From NCBI GenBank assembly GCA_018268695.1, contig JAFDWD010001121.1:124001-188000 (forward strand): a DNA stretch of 64,000 nucleotides. Direction: 5' to 3'. The position numbers were made by a program, and so were the translations under genes. Each line of letters starts with the position of its first letter. Position 1 is the first letter of the stretch. The notes under the pieces are model-generated. The model was not told the DNA's origin and searched no databases. It saw nothing but the letters and a program-made list of their open reading frames with translations. Positions 25,487 to 34,222 of the stretch are shown piece by piece. The DNA is from Actinomycetota bacterium (lineage in GTDB: Bacteria; Actinomycetota; Thermoleophilia; Solirubrobacterales; 70-9).

Positions 25487-26010
25487 TCAGCGGCCCGATC
25501 TGTGGGGATCGTTCGCGAAGGGCGGCCGCCCCCAGGCCTCCCGGAAGGCGGCGAGCAACTCGGCCTCGACCTCTCGCGGAACGCGCCCAGGGGTCTCGGC
25601 CCAGGCAACCACAAGCATCGCGGAGTCCTCGAGCTGCCAGATCAGTCGGCCGCCCCAGTGGCCGACAGGCTCGCCTTCCCCGAACCGCCGGTATTGGCGC
25701 AGGCGGCGGCGCAGATCATCGGCCATCCCGATGTAGACGACCTCGGCGCCATCGACCCAGTTGGCGGTCAACGCCTGCTCCGAGACGGATGGGTCACGAT
25801 CCTTGAAGGGCCCCGCGGGATTCGACGGCAGGAATCCGGCGTGGTCCCGGCGGCTCGGATCACGACGTAAACGCCTCCGCCCGACGAAGGCTCGTTGGCG
25901 TCCTCGGCGAGCTCCTCGAATGTGACCCACCCTTGGAAACCGGCGGCCTCCAGGGCATCGCGGGTCCAGGCGTATGGACCGGTCCAACCGACGGCGCACC
26001 CGAGCCCGGA
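25487..26010 (-). pseudogene. Frameshifted GIY-YIG-like nuclease gene
   Basis: The C-terminal frame reads GAEVVYIGMADDLRRRLRQY, FGEGEPVGHWGGRLIWQLED and ends GRPPFANDPHRSGR, a GIY-YIG-like domain with VVYIG in place of the first motif. The N-terminal frame reads DALEAAGFQGWVTFEELAED and SGGGVYVVIRAAGTTP. Inserting one base near 25835 joins them through NPAGPFKDRDP. A single indel splits an otherwise complete gene, so it is either a young pseudogene or a sequence error. Confidence 0.6.
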
Positions 26011-26113
26011 TGACTCCACGGCCAGCGATGCTACCCGGCGAGGCGATGATGGCAGGCCATCCGCCTCCGGTGGCACCCCGGGTACGGCGCCTTCGCGGCA
26101 ATCGCGAGGCGGG

Positions 26114-26620
26114 TTATCCCTCCCGGCCTCCTCGCGACTCGTCCGCCAGCCACCTCTTCCCCACGTCCCTCCAGGATAGCCGGATGTGGAAGCCCGCCAG
26201 ACCCCAGAAATAGCCCTTAACCAGGATGAAGCGGCGCGCCTGCGGGCTTTCCGTGTATTCATTCACGCAGAAGTTCGCCATGTGCTCGCAGTTGTTGCCG
26301 ATCAGGTTGTAGCGGCCGCGCCGGGGGGCGATTGGCGAGGAGCCACTTCACACGTTCGACCCGACACGTTCGTCGATCCGCGATCGGGCGTGTCGGGTAT
26401 GGCCAATTGGCCCATGGCGGTCGGATGGCCGTCGTGGACAACGACGCGGGCCTCGCCGCCGTTTCGGAACTCGGTGAGGGAGTCCGCTCCGATCGTCGCC
26501 CCTGGCTTGTCGCGGGTCCCGCCGCCGAACTGGATCACGCGATCGTCCCCCACATAGATCCCGTGATGGGAGTACCCGAGCGGGCGGCGCACGCGCAGAT
26601 GATCTCCCGATGGAACGCTC
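26114..26620 (-). pseudogene. Broken LRAT/NlpC-like papain-fold gene
   Basis: Three frames are needed. The first gives GDHLRVRRPLGYSHHGIYVG and DRVIQFGGG (the conserved His strand of LRAT-domain acyltransferase-like proteins). A short one gives RVERVKWLLANRP. The third gives GRYNLIGNNCEHMANFCVNE, with the catalytic Cys in NNCEH, then RRFILVKGYFWGLAGFHI. The last junction lies in a run of six C. The complete domain order is present, but at least two shifts break it. Confidence 0.6.
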
Positions 26621-26717
26621 CGTGATCCTCCCGGGTCGGGTTCGGCATCCGAAATCCGCTACAACCGCAGCGACCGGGCCCGAGGCCGTCCGCGATCGTT
26701 CGGTTGACTCCTGTGGT

Positions 26718-27527
26718 CTACGTGGCCTGATCGCGAAGATGCTGCACGGCCCCGCGGACCTGCTCCTCAGGTGTGGCGCAACAAGGATCTGGTGCGGCCA
26801 GGGGGGCGACCGCCTGTCGGACAAGCAGGGGCGGCGATTCGGGGATCTCGATCTCGCGCGCAACCTCGAGGCGCCAGGGGAAGTTCCACTCGCCGCGGGA
26901 GCCATCCGGTTCGCGCCAGCGCCGTGGCGCGAAGGCGACCTTGAACTCGCGGCCTGCCCAGTCGGCCTCGGGGAAGGTGATCACCGTCGCGTCCGCAACG
27001 GGCCGTCCGGGCGGCGGTTCGCATTCGGCGCAGACGCCGGCCACGTCGACCGGGCGGCCGACGGCGGCGCAGCTGTAGTTGAGTGGCGTGCCGAGGTATC
27101 CGACGATCACCTCGCCGCAGGCAAGGCCGATGCGAGGCGCGAACTCGAGGTCCTGCTGCACTAGGTCTCTGGCGACCTGCAACGCTTCGCCGAAGGCATC
27201 GACGCTGCCGAACTCGACCGAGAAAAACGCGCTGAGGCGCCCGCCCCCGCATTCCCCAACGATGCCGTGGCTTTGCTCGAGCGGCTCGGATGCGACCCAA
27301 GAGAAGAACTTGTTGAGAAGCGCCATGGTCTCGGCCGCGTCGAGGCGCGCGGCCCGTCCGGGGATCATGCGCGGACGGGCGATCAGCACCGCCGCCTCGA
27401 TCTCACGCCCGATCAGCGGCGTCTGTGCCCAGCCGTCGTGGATCTGCCCCTCGATCGTCGGCTCGCCGTCCAGAAAGAATTCCTCGAGCGAGCGGAACTT
27501 GGGCATTCGCTCAGGGTAGAGCCCCAC
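26718..27527 (-). CDS. Degenerate class III nucleotide-cyclase homology protein
   Basis: 269 residues (an ATG at 27506 is an alternative start). A cyclase homology domain spans about 45-175: EAAVLIARPRMIPGRAARLD replaces the usual first metal strand, ECGGGRLSAFFS replaces the GDG-substrate segment, and GLACGEVIVGYLGTPLNYSC and AVGRPVDVAGVCAEC match the late conserved part. The first catalytic Asp is not apparent (ARPRM), so activity is doubtful. The C-terminus is a separate beta-rich part with several Cys. A regulatory, catalytically dead cyclase fold is possible. Confidence 0.6.
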   Translation of the reverse strand: MGLYPERMPKFRSLEEFFLDGEPTIEGQIHDGWAQTPLIGREIEAAVLIARPRMIPGRAARLDAAETMALLNKFFSWVASEPLEQSHGIVGECGGGRLSAFFSVEFGSVDAFGEALQVARDLVQQDLEFAPRIGLACGEVIVGYLGTPLNYSCAAVGRPVDVAGVCAECEPPPGRPVADATVITFPEADWAGREFKVAFAPRRWREPDGSRGEWNFPWRLEVAREIEIPESPPLLVRQAVAPLAAPDPCCATPEEQVRGAVQHLRDQAT

Positions 27528-27597
27528 GTCGCCGACCTCGCCTGCCTGAGGGCCCGCCCCGGCCCCATGACATCGCCGGCCGCCTGTGCGTCCTCAT

Positions 27598-27891
27598 TCA
27601 AGAGGCATCGAACGAGGCGAGGAGGGCTTTACCCATCGAGGTCACGGAATAGATCGGCTCCCGGGTCCCCCGCGATCCGGCTCCCGTGGACGCGGCGATG
27701 CACCTAGCCTCGACCAGGTGCCCGACCTGGTAATGGATTTTGGGCATCGTCGGCGCCTCTCGCGGCCAGCGACGTATCAGCTCGGGAATGCTTGCCGCCT
27801 CCTCCGCGAGCATCTCGAGGATGATCATCCGTCGCGGATCTTCCCCCGCGAGGGTCGCGGCCAGGGTGAGTTCCGGCAGCGGCGGTTCCAT
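27598..27891 (-). CDS. Winged-helix (ArsR/PadR-like) transcription regulator
   Basis: 97 residues from the ATG at 27891. EDPRRMIILEMLAEEAASIP, IRRWPREAPTMPKIHYQVGH (recognition helix), then a wing with GTREPIYSVTSMGKALLASF. This is a single-domain HTH of the helix_turn_helix_20/ArsR type. A second such protein lies at 34754. It precedes the cyclase-like gene on the same strand and may control it or the divergent secreted protein. Confidence 0.62.
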   Translation of the reverse strand: MEPPLPELTLAATLAGEDPRRMIILEMLAEEAASIPELIRRWPREAPTMPKIHYQVGHLVEARCIAASTGAGSRGTREPIYSVTSMGKALLASFDAS

Positions 27892-28183
27892 CGCCGGGGC
27901 CCCATACACGTACCCAGATTCCTCTAGGTAGCCAACCGATCGCCGTCGAGCGCACCGGCCCGGCGTCGCCCAGTTGGCTGCGTCGGGGGCTTTCGGAGGA
28001 GATCGGCAATGAACATCACCGGCAGGGACCAGGCGAGGACCCCACCGCCGGAAGCATCGCCGGGCAGGATCCTGAAGACGCGGAAGGGCCAACTCCACTC
28101 GGGCCGTGTAGAAAAGATGCACAGAGGGAACCCGATTAGCGACGAGGCGTTAGCCTGAACCGGCCCGATCGAAAGAGGCGACG

Positions 28184-28822
28184 ATGAGCTCACCAAAGAC
28201 CCTGACTCGTGGTGCTGCTGTTTCAGCCATAGCCGCCGCCTGCCTGGCGTTCAGCACGGTCGCGTCGGCCAATCCCCCGACCGACCCGTGCGGAGTGGTG
28301 ACCGAATTCGCTGCCGCCCACGCGTTTGGCTTCAAACAAGCACGGAAGACGAGTGTCGTAGTGCAGTCGCCCGGGAACACCGCTGGCGTGGTCCGTGTCC
28401 GATGCAAGTTGACGGCGTGGGACGGACACTTACCGTCCGGCCGCCAACAGGAACATTCGAAGCTCCTGCGCCGGGAATTGACCGCCCTGCGGATCGAATC
28501 CTGGGTGCCGGACCAGGGAGGGCAGGCCGAAACCTGGCGGGGCAACTTCCCCTCCAAGATCAAGGGCCTGACCGAACGGGCCCGCTCCGAGTTTCTCGGC
28601 GCCCCGCTCGACGGTTCGCCACTGTCCCTCCCGAAGGAAGGCGTCCCCCATGCACTCGCATTCACCGCGGAGACTGGCGGCCTTGAGAAGACCCGCGGAT
28701 TCTGGTGGGACCGTCGCGGGACGATCCTCTCGATGAACGTGCTGCAAGGCGCGAGCGGTCCGACCGTACCGTCGCTCCGGCGCTTCGTCGCGGACCTCAT
28801 CCGCCCGTTCTTCAAGGGCTAG
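28184..28822 (+). CDS. Secreted hypothetical protein
   Basis: 212 residues with a classic signal peptide (SAIAAACLAFSTVASA, cleavage near residue 29). ATG follows AAGAGGCGACG. The mature protein has two Cys (DPCGVV, RVRCKL) and a WDGHLPSG segment; no known domain is recognised. It is divergent from the HTH gene at 27891 and convergent with the sigma gene. Confidence 0.6.
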   Translation: MSSPKTLTRGAAVSAIAAACLAFSTVASANPPTDPCGVVTEFAAAHAFGFKQARKTSVVVQSPGNTAGVVRVRCKLTAWDGHLPSGRQQEHSKLLRRELTALRIESWVPDQGGQAETWRGNFPSKIKGLTERARSEFLGAPLDGSPLSLPKEGVPHALAFTAETGGLEKTRGFWWDRRGTILSMNVLQGASGPTVPSLRRFVADLIRPFFKG

Positions 28823-28850
28823 CGTCGAAGGAGCCCTGCGTGCTCCTGCC

Positions 28851-30347
28851 CTAGAGACCCAGTTCGGCCCCGCCGTCGACCGGATCGTGACTACCTCCTG
28901 AGCTGCTGCTACCCGTGGAGGAGGTTCCTCCCGTGGTGGCCGAGCTGCCACCGGTCGCCGAGCTCGATGAGGCGGTGGCTTCTGCTTCGCTGGATTCGGG
29001 CGGCGGTTCACTTTCAGCACCGGTTGGCGCCCTACCGGCGCCTTCGAGCCCTTCCACCAGTTCACCTCCGGCCGCGGTCGCCCGATGGACCGTTTCCGGC
29101 TTGGTGGTCTTCTTTTGGTGGGAGGGTTCCGAGGAGGCCTTCGCTCGCTTGAGCTGTGCGACCGGAGGGATCCGGGTGGTGGATGCGACCGGAGGTTCGA
29201 CGGATTCATGCTCGGCCGCGGCGGGAGGGGCCACGACGCGGCGGGTCGGACGCCGGTGAGCGTTCCGCTCGACCGGCCTTGGCGCCGGCGTTTCGTGGGC
29301 GACCCCGACGACCGCCAGCGGACTGACCCCCAGCGCGACGCACGCCGCGGTCGTCGCCGCGGCACCGGCGACACAGCCGGCAGCGACCTTCACCGCCGAG
29401 ACCCCGATCATCTGCCCGGCGGCGGCATCTCCGCCTGATCCCGGGACGGACGTCGCAACCCGGAGCGCCTGCTCCCTCGCGCGATCCCGGAGGGACCGCG
29501 TCCCCGCGACGATCCCCTGGCCCGCGTCGAGGACCCGGGCCGCCCCTTCGACGATCCGGTTCGCGTGGGCCCGGGCGCCGACCGACGCCGTGGTGGCGGC
29601 TGCCGCGAGACTGCTTGCGACGTCGAGCAGACGCCCTCGCATCCTCGCGTGCGCCACCTGACACCGGCGGCAGTGGGCGAGGTGCACCTCGACCGCAACC
29701 TGCTCGTCCTCGTCGCACGCCTCAGCAACGTAGCGTCGGAGCAGATCCGACTCCATCTCCTCGCAACGCTCACCGCCCTCGATCCGCGCGAATGCGCCCA
29801 GCACCCGGCTATTGGCGCGTTGGATGATCTTGCGATAGGTCCTCAGGCTGAGGCCGGGGGTGCGTTCGAGGATCTCCTCGGGGCTCAAGTCCATCTCGTG
29901 GCGCTGGCGGAAGATCAGCCGATCGCGCTCGGGGAGCATCTGAAGCGCCTCCCGGCCCATCGCCACGGCCTCCCGTTCCTCGGCAGCCTCGTCAGGACCC
30001 TCGGCACCGGCGTCGCTGATCGACTGCACGGTGCCGATCTCGACCTCTATCCGCCCGCCGAGCCGGCGCCGCTCGTCGATCATCGTCCGCCAGGCGGCCC
30101 GCTTGACGAAGTTCACCATCTGCGGGACCGCAAAGGATCTGGCGATCGGGTCCACCGTCCGCATCACGTGCTCGAAGGTCGCCGCGAAGATCTCCTCCGC
30201 CTCCTCCTCGGAGCAGCCTGCCTTGCGCAGTTCGCTCAGGCATCCCTTCCTGGCCGGACCGTAGACCTGGGAGTAGAACGCGGACGCCTCGGCGCTCAAC
30301 CCGCGCTCGACCTTCCGGGTGGACGGCTTGGGGCTCGCCTCCATCAT
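28851..30347 (-). CDS. ECF-type sigma factor fused to a zinc-finger anti-sigma-like region
   Basis: 498 residues. Sigma region 2 spans about 20-100 (EAEEIFAATFEHVMRTV, MVNFVKRAAWRTMIDERRR) and region 4 about 130-190 (LPERDRLIFRQRHEMDLS, LSLRTYRKIIQRA). A zf-HC2-type motif follows (HLAHCRRCQVAH, near 220-235), then a hydrophobic segment (about 310-345) and a Ser/Thr/Gly tail that would lie outside the membrane. Such fusions tether a sigma factor to the membrane with its own anti-sigma module, so release probably needs proteolysis or conformational change. Its target may be the neighbouring secreted-protein gene; that is inference. Confidence 0.82.
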   Translation of the reverse strand: MMEASPKPSTRKVERGLSAEASAFYSQVYGPARKGCLSELRKAGCSEEEAEEIFAATFEHVMRTVDPIARSFAVPQMVNFVKRAAWRTMIDERRRLGGRIEVEIGTVQSISDAGAEGPDEAAEEREAVAMGREALQMLPERDRLIFRQRHEMDLSPEEILERTPGLSLRTYRKIIQRANSRVLGAFARIEGGERCEEMESDLLRRYVAEACDEDEQVAVEVHLAHCRRCQVAHARMRGRLLDVASSLAAAATTASVGARAHANRIVEGAARVLDAGQGIVAGTRSLRDRAREQALRVATSVPGSGGDAAAGQMIGVSAVKVAAGCVAGAAATTAACVALGVSPLAVVGVAHETPAPRPVERNAHRRPTRRVVAPPAAAEHESVEPPVASTTRIPPVAQLKRAKASSEPSHQKKTTKPETVHRATAAGGELVEGLEGAGRAPTGAESEPPPESSEAEATASSSSATGGSSATTGGTSSTGSSSSGGSHDPVDGGAELGL

Positions 30348-30534
30348 CCGACCCCTGACCCGATCGTCGGCGGCGCTCCGCCGCTCGGAGAGACCGGGAG
30401 GGCACCTGGTCCCTGATCACCTACTCGGCGGACACCTCGACCCCCCACCATCGCCAAGGTGCCCACCGACCGACTCATCCTCGTCCCGCCGTCTTCATCG
30501 CGCCTCTTCCGTCCGCGGATCTCCTGCTCGTCCC

Positions 30535-32991
30535 CTAGTGCTTGGCGCCCTTTTTCCTTCCGCCCGACTCCGCCTTGCAGTGGCGCGGGCTCCCGTGTTC
30601 GGAGCTCGCACCACACCGATCGCGCCTCTTGTGATGGCGATGTCGATGGCCCTTTCTATGGTGTCGTCCGGTGTCGTGCTTACCCGCATGACGATTTGCG
30701 GACGAGTGTTCCCGATGCGGATAGACGATCAGCGTCTGTTCTTCCGAGGTCCCGCTGGCGTACGGATACCCAGGCTGTTTTCGCACCTCGGCCCGCATCA
30801 CATATTCGGTCGGGGCCAGGGTCTTGTTGAACCGGTAGGAGCCCTTGTAGTTCCCTTCCTTGCCGGTGCTGAGTCGCCTGAAGACGATCCAGCCCTTCCC
30901 CTTCCTCGCCTGGAGGACGACCTGGACGTGTTGGTTGTCGGGGCCCGGAACCGTGCCGCGGAACCGAGCAACGTTCCTGGCGTCGACGACCGTGTTTTCG
31001 ACCTCGAAGGTCGGACGGACGCGGGTCACCATCTTGACCTTGTTGTCGATTTCGCGATCCTGGGAGCGGTAGCTGACCACCAGGTTCCTGGTGGCGCCGG
31101 GCTTGACCGCGAATTCCCAACTCCCGTCAACACCGGTGATCGCGATCCCCAGGAACTTCCTCACCGAGCCGGTGACGACCTGGCTGAACACGCAGATCGG
31201 CGCTTCGGCCACCGGGGCGCCCGTCGCATCGAGCAGCCTGCCCTGCAGCAGGCCCCCTCCCCCCTGCCTGACGATCCGGCTACCGGCTCCTTCAGGGCCG
31301 ATCGACGAGCTGAGTGCCGCCCCAACATCGGCGTCGTCGCGCACGCAGTCATAGACGAGCGGGACACTGGTCGGCGCGCCGACGTTGCCCTCCGCATCTT
31401 CGAGCCAGAGCTGGAGCGTGAAACCGCCGCGATCGCGCGGGGTTTCGAGGCTGGGGATCGCTTCGATGTTTTCGCCGTCGACGGTCTGGTCTTCGACGAC
31501 CGTGGCCCCTTCGGGGTCGAGGATCCGGTAATGGGCGGCGTCGATCGGGGCGCCGGAGTCGACGATGTTGTGCCAGGTCAGGTCGAAGCCGGCCGCGCCC
31601 TTCGGGCTCTTAGGTGCGACCGCGGTGAGGTCCTGCGGCGCCGCCGGCGGGGTCGTGTCGTGGGGGATCGGGACGCTCGCGGGCGGGCCGACGAGGCCGA
31701 CTTCGTCCTCGAGCCAGACCTGGAGCCGATAGTCCCCGGCCTTTTCGGGCCCGACGATCGTCGGGATCGAGGTGGGGTTGACGGCGCTGTATTCCTGCGC
31801 CGGCACCACCACGTTGCCGGCCGCGTCGACGACGTTATAGAAGGCCTTCGTGATCGGGGACCCTTCGTTTGGCGGCAGGGTGAACTGGGCGCCGAAGTGA
31901 CTCAGGTAACGCGCCGGGTTCGGGGTGACGATCGAGAGTTCGCTCGGTGCCGCGGGAGCGGTGTTGTCGGTGGCGATCGTCCGCGCCGTGCAGCTCTGCC
32001 CGGCGGTCCCGTTCAGGCCCTGGAACTGTGCGAAGTCCTGCGTGCACACCTGGACCGTGTGGTTTCCGTCCTTGAAGGCGGCCGTGTTGAAGGCGATCGA
32101 GCGGTTCCAGGGTCCCCCGGTCGGGCACGGCGAGTAGGACCGGGCCCATTCGCCGTTGCTCGGGGTTACCGAGGTGGCGCATTCGGGGCCGTGGTCGAGA
32201 CTCCAGATTTCGTCGCCGTCCACATAGACGCGCTCCTCGCGGATGCCCGACCCCGCGTCGGAGACGCTGAAGGTGATGGCCTGGTTCCCTCGCACCCAAT
32301 GGTCGGAGAGGAGCGGCGATTCGGTCTGCGTGAATTCGGGATGAGATTCCGAGTCGTCGGAGAGGATGAAGACGATCCCGTTCAGGTCGGCCGCGTTGTT
32401 GCCGCTGACTTCGCAGCGCGCTGCGCGCACGCACTCGAGCTCGAAGACGAAGCGGCTGAAGTCGAGGTAACCGCCTTCGGGCCAGATGTGGGGGCCGAAG
32501 ACGCTGGACGACGGCAGCTGACCGTTTGCGGTCGCCCCCGCGCCCTGGGACATGATCTGGGTGGTCGAGCTCTGGCTGGCGATCCAGAACCGGGCCCGCC
32601 AGCCTTCGTTGAACTGGTAGGGCTCCCTCGTGAAGCCGCCGGCCGCCTTGAAGTGGATGGAGGGCGGCGCGTCGAAGTAGACGTCCTCGTAGGCTCCTTG
32701 TCTGACGGTGTGTGGCGGATCTTGGTTCTCGTGCACGCGGATGTACGCGCTTTCGCCAGGCGGATCGCCGCCTTCACCGCCACATCGGTTCGCAACTTCA
32801 AAGATCCCTGGGGCGTTGGTTTCGACCTGATATGGCGGTGCGCCGTTGTTGGCCGAGCAGGCGACCATCTTGTAGTAGGCGGCACTCGCCTGTCCGGCTG
32901 CGGCGAATGCGCAGGCGACAAGCGCGACGAGTGCGATCAGAACCGCGAAGGCAGGCCGCCGGCGCCGCGGCGACCAAAATGATTGGGGCAT
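30535..32991 (-). CDS. Large secreted protein with fibronectin/Ig-like repeats, Thermoleophilia type
   Basis: 818 residues. The ATG at 32991 follows AAGGAGATGCAGG and begins a signal peptide (FAVLIALVALVACAFAAAGQ) with the mature chain near AYYKMVACSANNG. A lectin-like or Ca-binding N-terminal region (about 35-270) has several Cys pairs. Two TPPAAP-type linkers lead into fibronectin-III-like units (PAAPSELSIVTPNPARYLS; PAAPQDLTAVAPKSPKG). After that comes a carboxypeptidase-regulatory-like unit (GLLQGRLLDATGAPV). The tail is strongly basic and His-rich (RHAGKHDTGRHHRKGHRHRH). Likely surface-bound or wall-associated; role unknown. Preceded by an AT-rich promoter region at 33150-33210. Confidence 0.7.
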   Translation of the reverse strand: MPQSFWSPRRRRPAFAVLIALVALVACAFAAAGQASAAYYKMVACSANNGAPPYQVETNAPGIFEVANRCGGEGGDPPGESAYIRVHENQDPPHTVRQGAYEDVYFDAPPSIHFKAAGGFTREPYQFNEGWRARFWIASQSSTTQIMSQGAGATANGQLPSSSVFGPHIWPEGGYLDFSRFVFELECVRAARCEVSGNNAADLNGIVFILSDDSESHPEFTQTESPLLSDHWVRGNQAITFSVSDAGSGIREERVYVDGDEIWSLDHGPECATSVTPSNGEWARSYSPCPTGGPWNRSIAFNTAAFKDGNHTVQVCTQDFAQFQGLNGTAGQSCTARTIATDNTAPAAPSELSIVTPNPARYLSHFGAQFTLPPNEGSPITKAFYNVVDAAGNVVVPAQEYSAVNPTSIPTIVGPEKAGDYRLQVWLEDEVGLVGPPASVPIPHDTTPPAAPQDLTAVAPKSPKGAAGFDLTWHNIVDSGAPIDAAHYRILDPEGATVVEDQTVDGENIEAIPSLETPRDRGGFTLQLWLEDAEGNVGAPTSVPLVYDCVRDDADVGAALSSSIGPEGAGSRIVRQGGGGLLQGRLLDATGAPVAEAPICVFSQVVTGSVRKFLGIAITGVDGSWEFAVKPGATRNLVVSYRSQDREIDNKVKMVTRVRPTFEVENTVVDARNVARFRGTVPGPDNQHVQVVLQARKGKGWIVFRRLSTGKEGNYKGSYRFNKTLAPTEYVMRAEVRKQPGYPYASGTSEEQTLIVYPHREHSSANRHAGKHDTGRHHRKGHRHRHHKRRDRCGASSEHGSPRHCKAESGGRKKGAKH

Positions 32992-33397
32992 CCTGCATCT
33001 CCTTTTCCGTCCGCACGGGGATGGCTGTCGGGGCTCCGTCGAGGCCCCTCTGCCTCCTCCACGGACGGGCGGAACGTCGCGCCACCCCCGGGAGGAAAGT
33101 TCCTGTCCGGCGCAGTGAAACTCAAGCACTCAGGCTCACTCATTAGACCAGCAGCAATACCCGGGTTTGTTAAGAATATTCCGCATCCTGAAGCGCGAAA
33201 ATTGACTAATCCTCGAGTCGAGGTTGAGGCTCGACCCTCGCCGAACCCTTGAGACATTTGCGCCGGAGGGGCAGCTGCACGGTGTAAAGCCCGGCGGACG
33301 CCGGTCGCGGGCAAAAAAAGGGAGAACTCGATTCTGCAGGCCACCTGGAGCGGGGCACCCCGATGATGGATGCCCCGCTCCGGCGCGCAGGCCTCGC
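32992..33397. other. 406-bp intergenic region with AT-rich patch
   Basis: No gene seen. The patch around 33165-33215 is markedly less GC-rich than its surroundings (TTTGTTAAGAATATTCC) and is the likely promoter of the secreted protein at 32991. A hairpin at 33347-33381 ends the operon to the right. Confidence 0.45.
33347..33381 (-). terminator. Hairpin terminator-like structure after the 33398 gene
   Basis: GGAGCGGGGCA (33347-33357) pairs exactly with TGCCCCGCTCC (33371-33381) around a 13-base loop. It lies 17 bases after the stop of the last gene of the block to the right. An A-run at 33313-33318 gives U-residues further downstream on that strand. Confidence 0.5.
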
Positions 33398-33652
33398 TTA
33401 GCCGGGATCGACCGGCCGGGCCTCGACGGCCGCGATCTCGATCCCGTAGTCGGCGGGCGACCGGTTCTCGTTGGAGACGATCACCGCCTCCAAGACCGCC
33501 TCGCCGAGATTCTCGGGCGACCACTCGGAATCGGACCAGCAGGCAGCGATGCGGCGCTGGGCGTAGTCCACAAGCCTGTCAGGGTCGTGGACAAGGATGC
33601 GGACGCTCAGATCTACCTGGACCGTCTTGTCGCCGGCATAGCGGTCCGTCAG
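33398..33652 (-). CDS. 84-residue protein with a single DYGIEI domain, probable CTG start
   Basis: Core features are VQVDLSVRILVHDPDRLVDY, GEAVLEAVIVSNENRS and PADYGIEIAAVEA. This is the same domain that is duplicated in the protein at 22483. No ATG, GTG or TTG lies near the overlap with the upstream gene. CTG at 33652 overlaps that stop as CTGA and has GGAGGG 6 bases before it, so a CTG start is likely. A longer reading from 33718 would run through the upstream gene. Confidence 0.55.
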   Translation of the reverse strand: MTDRYAGDKTVQVDLSVRILVHDPDRLVDYAQRRIAACWSDSEWSPENLGEAVLEAVIVSNENRSPADYGIEIAAVEARPVDPG

Positions 33653-33867
33653 TCCGCTCCCTCCGCAAAGAAGTCCGTCCCGTCCCAGGCCGGGTCCCCG
33701 CGGGGTTCGCGCACCCACTCGCTGCGGTATCGGGAGCAGTAGGCATCCCCCACGGACGCCTCGCGGGCGAGATACTCGAGCTCGACCTCCTCACCCGGGT
33801 ACTCCGACCAGATCACGATCGTCGTCTTGAAGAGCGGCCTCGGGACCGAACCGCCGGGCTCAGACAT
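33649..33867 (-). CDS. Hypothetical 72-residue acidic protein
   Basis: Reads MSEPGGSVPRPLFKTTIVIW, then EYPGEEVELEYLAREASVGD and ends FFAEGAD. ATG at 33867 overlaps the stop of the upstream zinc-ribbon gene by 8 bases. No family recognised. Small coupled protein of the element backbone. Confidence 0.5.
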   Translation of the reverse strand: MSEPGGSVPRPLFKTTIVIWSEYPGEEVELEYLAREASVGDAYCSRYRSEWVREPRGDPAWDGTDFFAEGAD

Positions 33868-34222
33868 TGAAGTCGAGGACTTCGCGGCCGGTTCGCGGCA
33901 ACCATTCGCAGACGAATTCGACGAAGTCCGCGCCCTGGCATTCGCCGGGCTGATTCATGTAGGCACCGATCGCGTCCATCGCCGCCTCGTCGTCGACTGC
34001 GCTGTCACCGGGCGGCAGATGCTCGGGGCGCCAGTCATCCCAGTGCAGATCAACTTGTTCCCGGCCGCAGCTCCTGCAAGAGATCTGGACCTCATCGAGC
34101 AGCGCGATGTGCGGTGAGCTCTCCAGAATCAGCACCTCGTCCTCGATCCGCAGGGGCGTCGCGACAAAAAGAGCGTCGCGCTCGTAGGCGAGGTCGTCTG
34201 AGCCGCAGTGTTCACACTTCAC
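33860..34222 (-). CDS. Zinc-ribbon-like protein
   Basis: 120 residues from a GTG start that overlaps the upstream stop. Two Cys pairs (CEHCGSDDLAYERD and SCRSCGREQVDLHW) form a probable zinc ribbon in the N-terminal half. The C-terminal half is acidic (DSAVDDEAAMDAIGAYMNQP). Possible DNA- or protein-binding accessory; function unknown. Confidence 0.55.
   Translation of the reverse strand: MKCEHCGSDDLAYERDALFVATPLRIEDEVLILESSPHIALLDEVQISCRSCGREQVDLHWDDWRPEHLPPGDSAVDDEAAMDAIGAYMNQPGECQGADFVEFVCEWLPRTGREVLDFNV

Noticed and set aside
27924..28196. Possible small membrane protein between the HTH and secreted-protein genes
   Set aside because: Contains a hydrophobic stretch but overlaps a divergent promoter and lacks a plausible start.
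30319..32982. Plus-strand open frame of 887 codons opposite the secreted protein
   Set aside because: Antisense of a gene with signal peptide and repeats; no domain or ribosome binding site.
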